Origin: CAYRWR01 sp964537555
GTDB taxonomy: Bacteria; Spirochaetota; Brevinematia; Brevinematales; CAYRWR01
DNA: 64,000 bases
NCBI GenBank assembly: GCA_964537555.1
Contig: CAZIAD010000004.1
Coordinates: 90,523-154,522, forward strand
Direction: 5' to 3'
In this document: piece by piece, positions 43,483 to 52,566 of the stretch
How positions within the stretch are numbered: position 1 is the first letter of the stretch
How the letters are laid out: each line of letters begins with the position of its first letter
Notes under the pieces: model-generated
The model's database searches: none
What the model saw: only the letters and a program-made list of their open reading frames with translations
What the model was told of the DNA's origin: nothing
Program-made: the position numbers and the translations under genes

Positions 43483-44964
43483 ATGGCTGATAAGAATACC
43501 AAGATCCTGATTGTGGCCAGTGAGGCAGTGCCTTTTGCTAAAGTAGGGGGGCTGGCTGATGTAGTGGGTGCTATGGCTAAAGAGCTGGCTGTGGCTGGGG
43601 TAGAAGTGGCTGTGGCTATCCCCAAATACACCGAAGTAAAGCAAGCTATTCAGGATCTGAATCTTAGTATTAAGAAACGTAAAGAGTATTATCTGGCCTT
43701 GGAAAATGGCGAAGAAAAAGCCTATATAGAACAACTGGACTATGAAGGAGTCAAATACTTCATTATAGACAATCCCCATTATTTTCAGAGGGATGGAATC
43801 TATGTCGATCCCCTCACCAAGCAGGATTATAACGATAATCTGAAAAGATTTGTCTTTTTTTCCAAGGCAGTACTGGAAGGAGCAAAGATCCTGGATTTTC
43901 AACCTGATGTCATTCATGCCCAGGACTGGCAGACCGGCCTCATCCCGGTCTATATCAAGACTATCTATAAGCTGGATTCTTTTTATTCGTCCACTCATAC
44001 AGTGTTTACCGTGCATAATCTGTCCTACCAGGGTATCTATTCTGTAGAACATTTTACTCTGACCGGCCTGGACTGGAAATATTTTACTATCAATGGCCTG
44101 GAGTATTATGGGCATCTTAACCTCATGAAGGGGGGTATTGTCTACTCTGACTTTACCACTACTGTGAGCGAGACCTATGCCAGCGAGATCCAGACCCCTG
44201 AGTATGGAAATGGCCTGGAAGGCGTGATGAAAGATAAAGACTTTCAGGGCCAGTTAATGGGAATTGCCAATGGCGTGGATTATTCTGAATGGGATCCAGC
44301 CAATGATACTTATATCCGTCAGGAATATGGCATCAATTTTGACAGTAAAAATCTGGAGAAAAAGACAGAATTAAAAAGACTGTACCTGGAAAAACATGGT
44401 ATTAAAAATCCCCATCTGGATTATCCGCTGGTAGGAATGATATCACGGCTGGTAGATCAGAAAGGCTGGGATATAGTACTGGAAATGGTGGAGGAACTGC
44501 TCAAAGAGAAAGTGTATCTATCTATTCTGGGTACAGGGAAATTTGAATATGAGAATAAAGTGCGAAAATTACAGGAAAAATATCCTGATAAAGTGATCGC
44601 TACCATCGATTTCAATATCAAAGAGTCGCATCTGGTTGAGGCAGCCTCAGACATCTATCTTATGCCTTCCCGCTTTGAACCCTGCGGCCTTAACCAGCTC
44701 TACAGTATGCGCTACGGTACCGTACCGGTGGTCCGTAATACCGGTGGCCTGGCTGATACCGTCCAGCAAGAAAAAAATGGATTTGTTTTTTCCAATTATA
44801 ATCCTGATGAGCTGTTAAATATACTGAAGTCTGCTTTGAAAGTCTATACCGGTGATCCGGCATTATGGAAGAAGATCGTGCAGAATGGTATGAAGCAGGA
44901 CTGGTCCTGGAAAAAAGCGGCACAGGCCTATATCAAACTGTACCAGCAGCTTAAAAATACATAA
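43483..44964 (+). CDS. glgA: Glycogen synthase (ADP-glucose type)
   Basis: Transfers glucose from ADP-glucose to glycogen. About 493 residues. The N-terminal KVGGLADVVG (Lys20) binds ADP-glucose; VIHAQDWQTGLIPVY and VFTVHNLSYQGIY follow; the C-terminal EX7E-type site lies in PSRFEPCGLNQLYSMRYGTVPVVRNTGGLADTV. The start at 43483 fits GAGGAG 6 bases upstream; two earlier Mets add 7 residues without support. No other glg gene is in the window. Confidence 0.95.
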   Translation: MADKNTKILIVASEAVPFAKVGGLADVVGAMAKELAVAGVEVAVAIPKYTEVKQAIQDLNLSIKKRKEYYLALENGEEKAYIEQLDYEGVKYFIIDNPHYFQRDGIYVDPLTKQDYNDNLKRFVFFSKAVLEGAKILDFQPDVIHAQDWQTGLIPVYIKTIYKLDSFYSSTHTVFTVHNLSYQGIYSVEHFTLTGLDWKYFTINGLEYYGHLNLMKGGIVYSDFTTTVSETYASEIQTPEYGNGLEGVMKDKDFQGQLMGIANGVDYSEWDPANDTYIRQEYGINFDSKNLEKKTELKRLYLEKHGIKNPHLDYPLVGMISRLVDQKGWDIVLEMVEELLKEKVYLSILGTGKFEYENKVRKLQEKYPDKVIATIDFNIKESHLVEAASDIYLMPSRFEPCGLNQLYSMRYGTVPVVRNTGGLADTVQQEKNGFVFSNYNPDELLNILKSALKVYTGDPALWKKIVQNGMKQDWSWKKAAQAYIKLYQQLKNT

Positions 44965-45097
44965 GCGGTGGTTCATTGATCCAATACTTCAGATAATCCG
45001 TTCATGTCACTCAGTCAGTGTATTCTCAGCCTCAGGGGAATCTTCAATCCATAAAACAGCTTTTACTGTCAAAGAATAAATGCATTTTCGTGCGTAT

Positions 45098-45130
45098 AAA
45101 AAAAAGCTCCAGGTAAATTAGCCCGGAGCT
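45098..45130 (-). terminator. Terminator of the tail-anchored protein gene
   Basis: On the minus strand, AGCTCC and GGAGCT arms (45105-45110 / 45125-45130) plus an inner GG/CC pair form the stem and an 8-base T run follows, about 20 bases past the gene stop at 45150. Confidence 0.8.
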
Positions 45131-45149
45131 GCTTTTATTTAAAGTCTGT

Positions 45150-46172
45150 TTACATGATCATTAAGAATATGAGGATGATAATCATTAAGAGGGCCATACC
45201 GCCAATAATGAAGAAGATCATGTTCTTCTTTCCACCCTCTTCTTCGACCGGGCTGGCCAGGTTTACCTGGGAATTGCTTTTCATGGCCATAGAAGCCTGG
45301 GCCTGCTGCATATTCTGGTCTGGATTTTTCCGTTTATCCTTGGCCGGATCGTAACGTTTAGCTTTTACATTATCCTCTTCCAGAGCCTTACCATAGATAC
45401 CGGGGCCGATACTGACGATTACCGTGTTCAGTTTTTCCGCCATAATGATCTTTTCTATAGTCGCAGGAACCGGAACGATCTCGTCATCTACCTGTGCATT
45501 GAGCAGATCGATAAAATACTGTCCCCGGTTTGATTGCTCACTGATCTTGACCAGTATTTTTTCACCCTGTTTAAGTTCACTCAGAGAAACACCTGAAATA
45601 GGAGAAAGTACCAGGGCTACATCCAGGATGACCGCATTATCCTGTGTGGTCATCTCAGGGGTCTGGGGCTCCTGCAGAGATGCCTGCTCCTGGTTGGCGC
45701 GCTGCTCTCTTTGCATTTTTATACGATCTATGTCACTGCCGCTGATCACTTCTATACCTATTTCGATCTTTATGTTTTTATCACTGGTAGGACGCATCAG
45801 GTATTCTTCAAAAATGGCTTCAGCTTTGTTGACCTGGCTTTTTTTGAGGGCAGACCATATATCCAGAACACGCCCGGTACCCGGCTCAAACAGATCTTCC
45901 AGGGTAGACATGGCGTCATGGGTCAGATTGGTGGCGTATTCACCCTTCCATTTCATCTGTTGTATCAGTTCTTCCACTTCATTCCAGGGCATATTGATAT
46001 TGTTTTCAAATATGGTACTGAAGTGGGAGCAAATTATATCGTAACGGTCGATAGTCTTGGTCACATTGTCCATAAATGCAACGAAAAGTCCAAAAGAACT
46101 GGTAGCGGTGGCTTTAAGCTTTCCTTTGATGATAGTATAATTGGCTTCTGTTCTAAATTCTGCATCAGACAT
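45150..46172 (-). CDS. Tail-anchored cytoplasmic protein, unknown
   Basis: 340 residues, not recognised. A single hydrophobic helix lies at the extreme C-terminus (NMIFFIIGGMALLMIIILIFLMIM), so the rest faces the cytoplasm in a tail-anchored fashion. The first 150 residues are helical and charged (for example PWNEVEELIQQMKWKGEYATNLTHDAM). A Gln/Glu-rich linker sits at about 165-185, then a VILDVALVLSPISGVSLSEL beta-type domain. GGGAGATG precedes the ATG. A strong terminator ends it. Confidence 0.68.
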   Translation of the reverse strand: MSDAEFRTEANYTIIKGKLKATATSSFGLFVAFMDNVTKTIDRYDIICSHFSTIFENNINMPWNEVEELIQQMKWKGEYATNLTHDAMSTLEDLFEPGTGRVLDIWSALKKSQVNKAEAIFEEYLMRPTSDKNIKIEIGIEVISGSDIDRIKMQREQRANQEQASLQEPQTPEMTTQDNAVILDVALVLSPISGVSLSELKQGEKILVKISEQSNRGQYFIDLLNAQVDDEIVPVPATIEKIIMAEKLNTVIVSIGPGIYGKALEEDNVKAKRYDPAKDKRKNPDQNMQQAQASMAMKSNSQVNLASPVEEEGGKKNMIFFIIGGMALLMIIILIFLMIM

Positions 46173-46350
46173 GTAATATCATCTCCCGTTTCATTTATGA
46201 ACTTATTTTCACTGATACTAATTGTAACACAAAAATTCTTTCAAGCAACTTTTATACTAAAAAAAAGGCAATTCTGCTCAAATTTTACTTTAACTTAAGT
46301 TACACTTATACTTATATTCAAAATATCGGTATAGTTAAAAGGTTACTTAA

Positions 46351-47634
46351 ATGAATATTATTCCCTATCTGGCATCCAAGTATTTGAAATTTAAGGCAAG
46401 TGACAGAGGTATATCTGCTATTGCTGTTATCGCATTTTTCACTATAGTCATCTCCAGTGCGGCAGCGGTAGTGATTCTGTCCGCGGCCAATGGCTTTCAT
46501 TACAACCTCATGGAAAAACTCATGACTAAGGATGCTCATGTCATGATTCTGGGCCCTGATCCCGGAATGAGTGATTATGAGGAGTATATCCTGGAGCTGA
46601 ATAAGATCCCCGGGGTGACTTCTGTTATACCCTTTTTCCAGAAGCAGGTACTGTTAAAAGGCAGAAGTGGAGAATATGGTACTGAAGTGATGGGAGTTCC
46701 TTCCTATTACCCCAAAGACGATAAAGATTTTAAAAAACAGTTCCAGATGACTGACGGAAATTTTGAAATAGAAGATAATAAATCTATAGTCCTGGGTGAT
46801 AATCTGGCTCATAATCTGGGTGTCTCAGTAGGGAGCTGGGTTGAGGTCATGGTGTTTGACCCTATGTTCTATGTCCTGCAGTACCGCTTCAAGGTAGTAG
46901 GTACCTTTACCGCGGGCCATAAAGATTTTGATTCGGGCCTCTCATTTATCTCTTTTAAGGCCGCTCAGACCATTTTTAATGCCCCGGGCCTGGCTTATGG
47001 CCTGGCTGTGAAGGTAGAAGACCCCTACCATGTTGAAAAATATATCCGGCTCATGGATCAAAAGGTACCTTATTATAAATGGAGCTGGAAGAGCCTGAAC
47101 CGTAATCAGCTGGCAGCTATAGATAACGAGCAGGTAATCATGAAAGTCATCCTGTTCTTTTTCTTTGTAGTGGTCTTTTTTAATATTTTATCTACCATGA
47201 TAGGAATGGTCCTGGATAAAAAAGAAGAAATCGGTATCCTGAAGGCGATGGGGCTAAAACCCAATGCCGCACTGCAGGTATTCCTGTTTGACGGATTTCT
47301 CCTGGGTGCAGCCGGATCCTCACTGGGAGTGATATTGGGCATGTTTTTGACTGTTTCCTTAAACACCATCCTTCACGGCATTGAAAAGATCATAGATTTT
47401 ATCAACTGGGGTGCCTACTATGCGGTAAACTGGATCCAGCCTATGGCACCGCCCAGTCATTTTGAGTTTTTTAAGAGCTCAGTCTATTACATCAATGAAT
47501 TTCCTATCAAGATAATATTCGGGGATATTGTCTTTATTATACTGCTTTCAGTGATAGTAAGTACACTGGCTGTTATCTTCCCCGCTATCAAGGCTTCAAA
47601 AATGAGGCCGGTCGAGGTATTAAGAAATGATTGA
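46351..47634 (+). CDS. lolC: LolC/LolE-type lipoprotein-releasing ABC permease
   Basis: 427 residues in the inner membrane: one N-terminal helix, a large periplasmic MacB-like domain (about 45-250) and three C-terminal helices with the FtsX/MacB-type region FFFFVVVFFNILSTMIGMVLDKKEEIGILKAMGL. In proteobacteria LolCE releases mature lipoproteins from the inner membrane. Only one permease gene is present with one ATPase, so it may work as a homodimer as in species with LolF. The end overlaps the ATPase start by 8 bases. Confidence 0.9.
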   Translation: MNIIPYLASKYLKFKASDRGISAIAVIAFFTIVISSAAAVVILSAANGFHYNLMEKLMTKDAHVMILGPDPGMSDYEEYILELNKIPGVTSVIPFFQKQVLLKGRSGEYGTEVMGVPSYYPKDDKDFKKQFQMTDGNFEIEDNKSIVLGDNLAHNLGVSVGSWVEVMVFDPMFYVLQYRFKVVGTFTAGHKDFDSGLSFISFKAAQTIFNAPGLAYGLAVKVEDPYHVEKYIRLMDQKVPYYKWSWKSLNRNQLAAIDNEQVIMKVILFFFFVVVFFNILSTMIGMVLDKKEEIGILKAMGLKPNAALQVFLFDGFLLGAAGSSLGVILGMFLTVSLNTILHGIEKIIDFINWGAYYAVNWIQPMAPPSHFEFFKSSVYYINEFPIKIIFGDIVFIILLSVIVSTLAVIFPAIKASKMRPVEVLRND

Positions 47635-48292
47635 GCAGCATATAATCGATGCCAGAATGGTATCCAAGATCTATAAGACTCTGGTGGATGAGGTTACTGT
47701 ATTTGAGAAAGTAAATGTACAGATCGAGGCAGGCAAAGCGGTGGCTATCATCGGGGAAAGCGGACGGGGTAAGACCACTTTGCTTAACATCCTGTCCGGC
47801 CTGGACAGCCCTTCTAAGGGCGAAGTGTGGATGAAAGGCCAGCGCATTGACCTCATGGATGAGGCCACTTTATCGGATTTTCGTAATGTGCATGTCGGTT
47901 TTATCTTTCAGCATCACTATTTACTGGATGATTTTACTGCTTTGGAAAACGTACTGATCCCCGTGCGTATTTTGAAAGGAGGAGTCAGTAACGAAGATAT
48001 GGACAGAGCCCGTCTTTTTCTCAAGGACATTGGCCTGGAAGACAGGTCTACTCATTATCCCGATCAGCTCTCAGGGGGGGAACGTCAGCGTGTGGCTGTG
48101 ATACGCAGCCTTATCAATGATCCGGCTGTGATCTTTGCCGACGAACCTACAGGCTCTCTGGATAAACGGAATGCAGCTAATGTAGAATCCCTTATGTGGG
48201 ATCTGAAGAATAAATATCAGAAGACTCTGATAATCGCGACACATTCTATGGAAATGGCCGGAAAGTGCGACCATATAGTGGAATTGAAGTAA
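47627..48292 (+). CDS. lolD: LolD-type ABC transporter ATPase
   Basis: 221 residues with Walker A GESGRGKTT near residue 44, the Q loop in FIFQHHYLLDDFTALENVLIP, the signature LSGGERQRVAVIRSL and Walker B PAVIFADEPTGSLD. The MacB/LolD subfamily is indicated by LLDDFTALENV after the Q loop and EPTGSLD. The start lies within the permease gene, so the pair is coupled. Confidence 0.93.
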   Translation: MIEQHIIDARMVSKIYKTLVDEVTVFEKVNVQIEAGKAVAIIGESGRGKTTLLNILSGLDSPSKGEVWMKGQRIDLMDEATLSDFRNVHVGFIFQHHYLLDDFTALENVLIPVRILKGGVSNEDMDRARLFLKDIGLEDRSTHYPDQLSGGERQRVAVIRSLINDPAVIFADEPTGSLDKRNAANVESLMWDLKNKYQKTLIIATHSMEMAGKCDHIVELK

Positions 48293-48350
48293 AAAGTCTC
48301 TTCTCGATTATCGAAACAAGTGGATCTCAGGAATAAAAGGAGAGACAGCT

Positions 48351-48650
48351 ACGATCAGTTTTCGAGTTCCGCCATCCACCTATATTGAAAATGTCCTCTT
48401 ATATCAGCAAGCCCTGGGTTTGTGGCCATCCTCTATTGATGATACCCGAATGAAATCGATCTTTTATAAAGCATATGGTCAGGGGAAGCTGTTATATTCC
48501 GGACAGGTTCGGGCTGATAATTATATTGTTACACTCCCCATAGACCGGAAAATCGACTCAGTGGAATTGAAATGTGTCCCCCGGGGAAATGATTATATCA
48601 GAGTACACGAGATAGTCCTGGAAACCCCGTCTCTGAGTGTAGACAGATAA
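48351..48650 (+). CDS. Small protein with no standard start codon in a good position, unknown
   Basis: About 99 residues if it begins at ACG 48351. AAAGGAGAG ends 7-8 bases before that codon, and the next codon is ATC. The frame is open from there with no ATG or GTG until an internal ATG at 48450; a TTG at 48420 exists but lacks an SD. The protein (PPSTYIENVLLYQQALGLWP, then a beta-type segment AYGQGKLLYSGQVRADNYIV) is not recognised. It follows lolD by 58 bases. Possible readings are a noncanonical start, a start lost by mutation, or a base error. Confidence 0.45.
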   Translation, partial: TISFRVPPSTYIENVLLYQQALGLWPSSIDDTRMKSIFYKAYGQGKLLYSGQVRADNYIVTLPIDRKIDSVELKCVPRGNDYIRVHEIVLETPSLSVDR

Positions 48651-48693
48651 TGTTATGTAAATGTTAAATGTATTAACTTTGTGGCTAAAAATG

Positions 48694-48721
48694 TAATAGT
48701 GTACCTATACGTACACTATTA
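48694..48721. promoter_or_regulatory. 11-bp inverted repeat upstream of ilvE
   Basis: TAATAGTGTAC (48694-48704) and GTACACTATTA (48711-48721) form a perfect dyad with a 6-base spacer (CTATAC). It lies 44 bases after the small ORF and about 107 bases before ilvE. No T run follows, so an operator is as likely as a terminator. Confidence 0.5.
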
Positions 48722-48828
48722 TTAAGGGCAAAAATATGAAATACTTTTCAATATTTTCTGGAAAAATCCTCTTTTTGATGTTAGAATATATCTAAATAAA
48801 TTACGTGCTACGTGTGTAGGAGAAACAA

Positions 48829-49704
48829 ATGGGAAAGATGGTCTATCTTAATGGAAAACTGGTTCCGATGGAACAGGCTGCGGTCTCTGTATTTGACCAT
48901 GGTCTGTTGTATGGCGATGGTGTGTTTGAAGGGATCCGGGCTTATAATGGCCGGGTGTTTAAGCTGGATCAGCATATCGACCGCCTGTATGATTCCGCGA
49001 AGATCATCATGTTAGAAGTGCCCATTTCAAAGGATGAATTTAAGCAGGCAATCATAGAGACATGTAAAGCCAATGGTATTAAAGATGGGTATGTCCGTCC
49101 CGTAGTGACCCGGGGTGCCGGGACTTTGGGCCTGGCTCCCTGGAAATGTACAGTGCCCAGTTATTTTATCATCGCTGATACAATCAAGCTCTATCCACAG
49201 GAGATGTATGATAACGGGATGCCCCTGATCACCGTTCCTACCCGCAGAAATGTTCCAGAGGCATTAAACCCTATGGTCAAGTCACTGAACTACCTGAATA
49301 ATATCATGGCCAAGATAGAAGCCCATAATGCGGGCTGTGAAGAAGCCATCATGCTTAACCACGAGGGATATGTCGCTGAATGTACCGGTGATAATATTTT
49401 TATGCTTAAAGGTGGCAAGCTCTTTACGCCTCCTGTTTATGCCGGTGTACTAGCCGGTATCACCCGGGCCACTGTGATCGATCTGGCAGCCGAGATGGGT
49501 GTGGAGACGATTGAACGTCAATTTACGCGTGCGGAACTGTTCCTGGCCGATGAAGCCCTGCTTACCGGTACTGCGGCAGAAGTCATTCCAGTCGTATCAG
49601 TGGATGGACGTATAGTAGGAGATGGTAACCCGGGACCTGTGACACGCAAGCTGATTGCTGCTTTTAAGGAATTTGTATCTCATAATGGAACCCCTATTAA
49701 ATAG
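48829..49704 (+). CDS. ilvE: Branched-chain amino acid aminotransferase
   Basis: Transfers amino groups in Leu/Ile/Val synthesis and breakdown, PLP-dependent. 291 residues of fold type IV: MVYLNGKLVPMEQAAVSVFDHGLLYGDGVFEGIRAYNG start, TRGAGTLGLAPWKC, the PLP lysine in VKSLNYLNNIMAKIEA, then CTGDNIFMLKGG and LTGTAAEVIPV with the conserved Glu. TAGGAGAAAC precedes the ATG. The ilvE-like rather than D-amino-acid-transaminase or PabC reading is favoured by the VFDHGLLYGDGVFEGIR start. The ispE start lies within its end. Confidence 0.93.
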   Translation: MGKMVYLNGKLVPMEQAAVSVFDHGLLYGDGVFEGIRAYNGRVFKLDQHIDRLYDSAKIIMLEVPISKDEFKQAIIETCKANGIKDGYVRPVVTRGAGTLGLAPWKCTVPSYFIIADTIKLYPQEMYDNGMPLITVPTRRNVPEALNPMVKSLNYLNNIMAKIEAHNAGCEEAIMLNHEGYVAECTGDNIFMLKGGKLFTPPVYAGVLAGITRATVIDLAAEMGVETIERQFTRAELFLADEALLTGTAAEVIPVVSVDGRIVGDGNPGPVTRKLIAAFKEFVSHNGTPIK

Positions 49705-50539
49705 GACCCTGCAGTCCACGGCCAAAGTCAATCTCTACCTGGATATACTGGGTAAAGATCCGGCTGATTCCTATCACTATATAGACTCAATATTTCAGGA
49801 AATTTCCCTGTCTGACAGGATAGAGATCACTTCATCTGACCGGGATGAAGTGATCTTCCATCCTGATATTAACACACAAAATACTACTGTACATAAGGCC
49901 TTGTCAGGATTCAAGCAGCTGTTTGGTGTAGCCGATTGCTTCAGTATTCACGTTCGCAAAAACATCCCTATGGGGGCCGGCCTGGGCGGAGGCAGTTCCA
50001 ATGCCGCATCTGTCCTGATGGCACTGGCAGACCATTATCACATAGAGCATACCCGTCTTTATGGACTGGCTACCCGTATAGGGTCGGATGTCCCCTTCTT
50101 CCTCAAGGGAGGGATGGCTCATGTTTGGGGGAAGGGGGAGTCCCTGGAAGCTGTGGATGCCCGCCTGGATAATATGACTTTTCTGGTGATCTATCCTGGC
50201 GTACATGTATCTACACCCTGGGCCTATAGCCTGGTAGATGAGTATGGGGATGGTTCCGGACACAGCGAATTCATGAAAATTAGTGAAATTAAGTTTGATT
50301 TTCTGCTAAAAATAGTGTATAATAGATTTCAACATTTTGTCCTGAAGAGCCTGGATAGCATTCATAGGATAAAACAGGAACTGGATGGTATTGTGCATAC
50401 GCCCTTATCCTTTATGAGTGGCAGTGGGTCCAGTCTGGTTTATGTCTATGCTGACCAGGATCTTGCAAGAGTGGACAGAGAGTTGATTAAGACTACAGTG
50501 GATCATCCACTGTTTTTGTGCCGACCGGTCTACCGCTAG
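49685..50539 (+). CDS. ispE: 4-diphosphocytidyl-2-C-methyl-D-erythritol kinase
   Basis: MEP-pathway kinase. About 284 residues of the GHMP fold: STAKVNLYLDILGK near the start, the ATP-binding PMGAGLGGGSSNAASVLMALA and the C-terminal LSFMSGSGSSLVYVY. A start 10 codons further up exists, but 49685 places the family N-terminus normally and leaves a 20-base overlap with ilvE. With dxs and ispD it is the third MEP gene in the window. It begins the spirochaete-typical spoVG-ftsH run. Confidence 0.94.
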   Translation: MEPLLNRTLQSTAKVNLYLDILGKDPADSYHYIDSIFQEISLSDRIEITSSDRDEVIFHPDINTQNTTVHKALSGFKQLFGVADCFSIHVRKNIPMGAGLGGGSSNAASVLMALADHYHIEHTRLYGLATRIGSDVPFFLKGGMAHVWGKGESLEAVDARLDNMTFLVIYPGVHVSTPWAYSLVDEYGDGSGHSEFMKISEIKFDFLLKIVYNRFQHFVLKSLDSIHRIKQELDGIVHTPLSFMSGSGSSLVYVYADQDLARVDRELIKTTVDHPLFLCRPVYR

Positions 50540-50596
50540 ACTTTGAAATTTGTTTTTTGGGATAACACCTAATAGAAATTCATCAGGAGGAAACTC

Positions 50597-50851
50597 ATGG
50601 AAATTACTGACATCAGGATTAAAAAGGTAGAAGGTGAAAGCAACAAGCTAAAGGCTTATGCTTCTGTAACGTTTGACGACAGCTTTGTTGTCCATAACAT
50701 CAAAGTTATTGAAGGTCAAAATGGCTTATTTATCGCCATGCCTTCACGTAAGACTAAGAGTGGTGAGATGAAGGATGTTGCTCATCCCATTAATTCAGAA
50801 TTCCGCGAAAGAATGCAGAACGCGATTTTGGAAGCTTATCAGTCTGAGTAA
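50597..50851 (+). CDS. spoVG: SpoVG-family regulator
   Basis: 84 residues, the normal SpoVG length: MEITDIRIKKVEGESNKLKAYASVTFDDSFVVHNIKVI, then GLFIAMPSRKT and EFRERMQNAILEAY. In spirochaetes SpoVG is a DNA- and RNA-binding regulator unrelated to sporulation. CAGGAGGAAAC precedes the ATG. It is directly followed by tRNA-Gln. Confidence 0.97.
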   Translation: MEITDIRIKKVEGESNKLKAYASVTFDDSFVVHNIKVIEGQNGLFIAMPSRKTKSGEMKDVAHPINSEFRERMQNAILEAYQSE

Positions 50852-50859
50852 ATAGTGCT

Positions 50860-50931
50860 AGGGGTGTAGCCAAGCGGTAAGGCAGCGGTTTTTGGTACCG
50901 CCATTCGTAGGTTCGATCCCTGCCACCCCTG
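50860..50931 (+). tRNA. tRNA-Gln (anticodon TTG)
   Basis: Cloverleaf reads: acceptor AGGGGTG (50860-50866) with CACCCCT (50924-50930), D arm AGCCAAGCGGTAAGGC, anticodon stem GCGGT/ACCGC with loop TTTTGGT, anticodon TTG at 50892-50894, and T arm with GGTTCGATCC. Discriminator is G. No CCA is encoded. It sits between spoVG and prs. Confidence 0.95.
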
Positions 50932-50976
50932 AGAATATAGATATAATAGTTTGCCGTATATAGTCCAGGAGAGAAA

Positions 50977-51954
50977 ATGAATTTATCAGGTTCCCGGGTT
51001 TTATTGTTTTCGGGTAGGGCCAATGAGCCTTTAGCTGAGAAGATAGCAGATAACCTTGATATGAAACTGGGTGATATTTACATCACGGATTTTGCGGATA
51101 ATGAACTGTTTACCAAGATCCGGGATAATGTAAGAGGCGCAGATGTATATGTGATACAGCCTACATGTAACCCCGGACATAAGAACCTGATGGAACTGCT
51201 GATAATAATTGATGCGCTGCGCCGGGCGTCCGCCACACGCATAACCGCAGTGATACCCTATTACGGATACGGACGTCAGGAAAGAAAGGCAGAGCCCCGT
51301 GTACCTATTACTTCCAAACTGATCGCTAATATGCTCACCGTTTCGGGAGTAGACCGGGTCCTGACTATGGACCTGCACGCAGCTCAGATACAGGGATTTT
51401 TTGATATACCGGTGGATCATTTATATGCCACTCCGGTTTTCCTGGAAGAGACCAAGAAGTTCGGGAATCTGGATGACTATGTGGTGGTATCTCCTGACGT
51501 AGGTGGAGTGGAACGGTCCCGCTTTTTTGCCAAGCATCTGGGTATTGGGATGGCCATCCTGGATAAACGCCGGGAAAAGAAAAATACAGCCGAGGTTTTA
51601 AACCTGATCGGTAAGGTAGAAGGCCTGGATGTTATAATGGTCGATGATATGGTAGATACAGCCGGTACTATTGTGCAGGCTGCGGCCATTTTAAAAGAAA
51701 AAGGGGCCCGTAGTGTACAGGTATTTTCTACTCATGCCGTACTGTCCGGACCGGCTGCTGAAAGACTGAAAAACTCAGTGATAGACGCTATCTATTTCAC
51801 GGATACTATTCCGGTCGAAAAGGAAAAGGCAGACATCATCGGGGACAAATTAAGGATTTTATCCGTTTCTTCATTGTTTGGAGAGGCGATAAAAAGAATA
51901 CATGAAGATACTTCTGTCTCTTCACTCTTTGTACAAGACTCAAAGGTGGAATGA
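50977..51954 (+). CDS. prs: Ribose-phosphate pyrophosphokinase
   Basis: Makes PRPP from ribose 5-phosphate and ATP, feeding purine, pyrimidine, His and Trp synthesis. 325 residues: LLFSGRANEPLAEKIA start, the RREKKNTAE-type loop and the PRPP motif VIMVDDMVDTAGTI. Length and order fit the family. AGGAGAG precedes the ATG. Position between tRNA-Gln and the L25/Ctc gene fits the operon. Confidence 0.96.
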   Translation: MNLSGSRVLLFSGRANEPLAEKIADNLDMKLGDIYITDFADNELFTKIRDNVRGADVYVIQPTCNPGHKNLMELLIIIDALRRASATRITAVIPYYGYGRQERKAEPRVPITSKLIANMLTVSGVDRVLTMDLHAAQIQGFFDIPVDHLYATPVFLEETKKFGNLDDYVVVSPDVGGVERSRFFAKHLGIGMAILDKRREKKNTAEVLNLIGKVEGLDVIMVDDMVDTAGTIVQAAAILKEKGARSVQVFSTHAVLSGPAAERLKNSVIDAIYFTDTIPVEKEKADIIGDKLRILSVSSLFGEAIKRIHEDTSVSSLFVQDSKVE

Positions 51955-51997
51955 CAGAGATCGACATCAGTGGATGCACAATCAGGAGGAAAAAGAA

Positions 51998-52549
51998 ATG
52001 GCAGATAATGCTGTTATACTGAAGGCAGAACTAAGAGAAAAGACTGGTAAAGAAGTAGCATTAGCATTACGTGCAGAAAAGAGATTGCCTGCTGTAATCT
52101 ATGGGCCCGGATTAAAAGAGAGTGTCAATGTCTCTGTGAACTACCAGGACTTTGAAAAGATATTCTCTAAATATCAGAAGCACCATGTTATTTCACTGGA
52201 AGTGGGTAAGACTACTTATCAGGTATTGGTAAAAGATTATAAATTCCACCCTGTGAAACGTTCTTTCATGCACGTGGATTTTTATAATGTCGTACCCGGA
52301 ACCCTGTTCAACACTGAAGTTCCTTTGAACTACATAGGTACACCTATAGGGGTTAAAGAAGGGGGCACTCTGTTTACCTTTAAACGTAGACTGAAAGTGC
52401 GGGCTACTCAGGCCAACCTTCCTGATAAGATCGATGTGAATATTTCCAATGTAAAAGCTAAGCAATACATGATCGTGCGTGAGATACAAAAATCTGCAGA
52501 CTACAAGATCCTTACTCATGAGGGAAATGTCCTGGTAGAAGTCAAGTAA
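51998..52549 (+). CDS. rplY: Ribosomal protein L25 / general stress protein Ctc
   Basis: 183 residues, the Ctc (two-domain) form: N-terminal L25 core VILKAELREKTGKEVALALRAEKRLPAVIYGPG and C-terminal TL5-like half. The 5S rRNA-binding core is intact. The start at 51998 is set by AGGAGG; the longer open frame upstream lacks homology. Followed by pth after 17 bases. Confidence 0.95.
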   Translation: MADNAVILKAELREKTGKEVALALRAEKRLPAVIYGPGLKESVNVSVNYQDFEKIFSKYQKHHVISLEVGKTTYQVLVKDYKFHPVKRSFMHVDFYNVVPGTLFNTEVPLNYIGTPIGVKEGGTLFTFKRRLKVRATQANLPDKIDVNISNVKAKQYMIVREIQKSADYKILTHEGNVLVEVK

Positions 52550-52566
52550 GACTACTGGAGTAAGAT

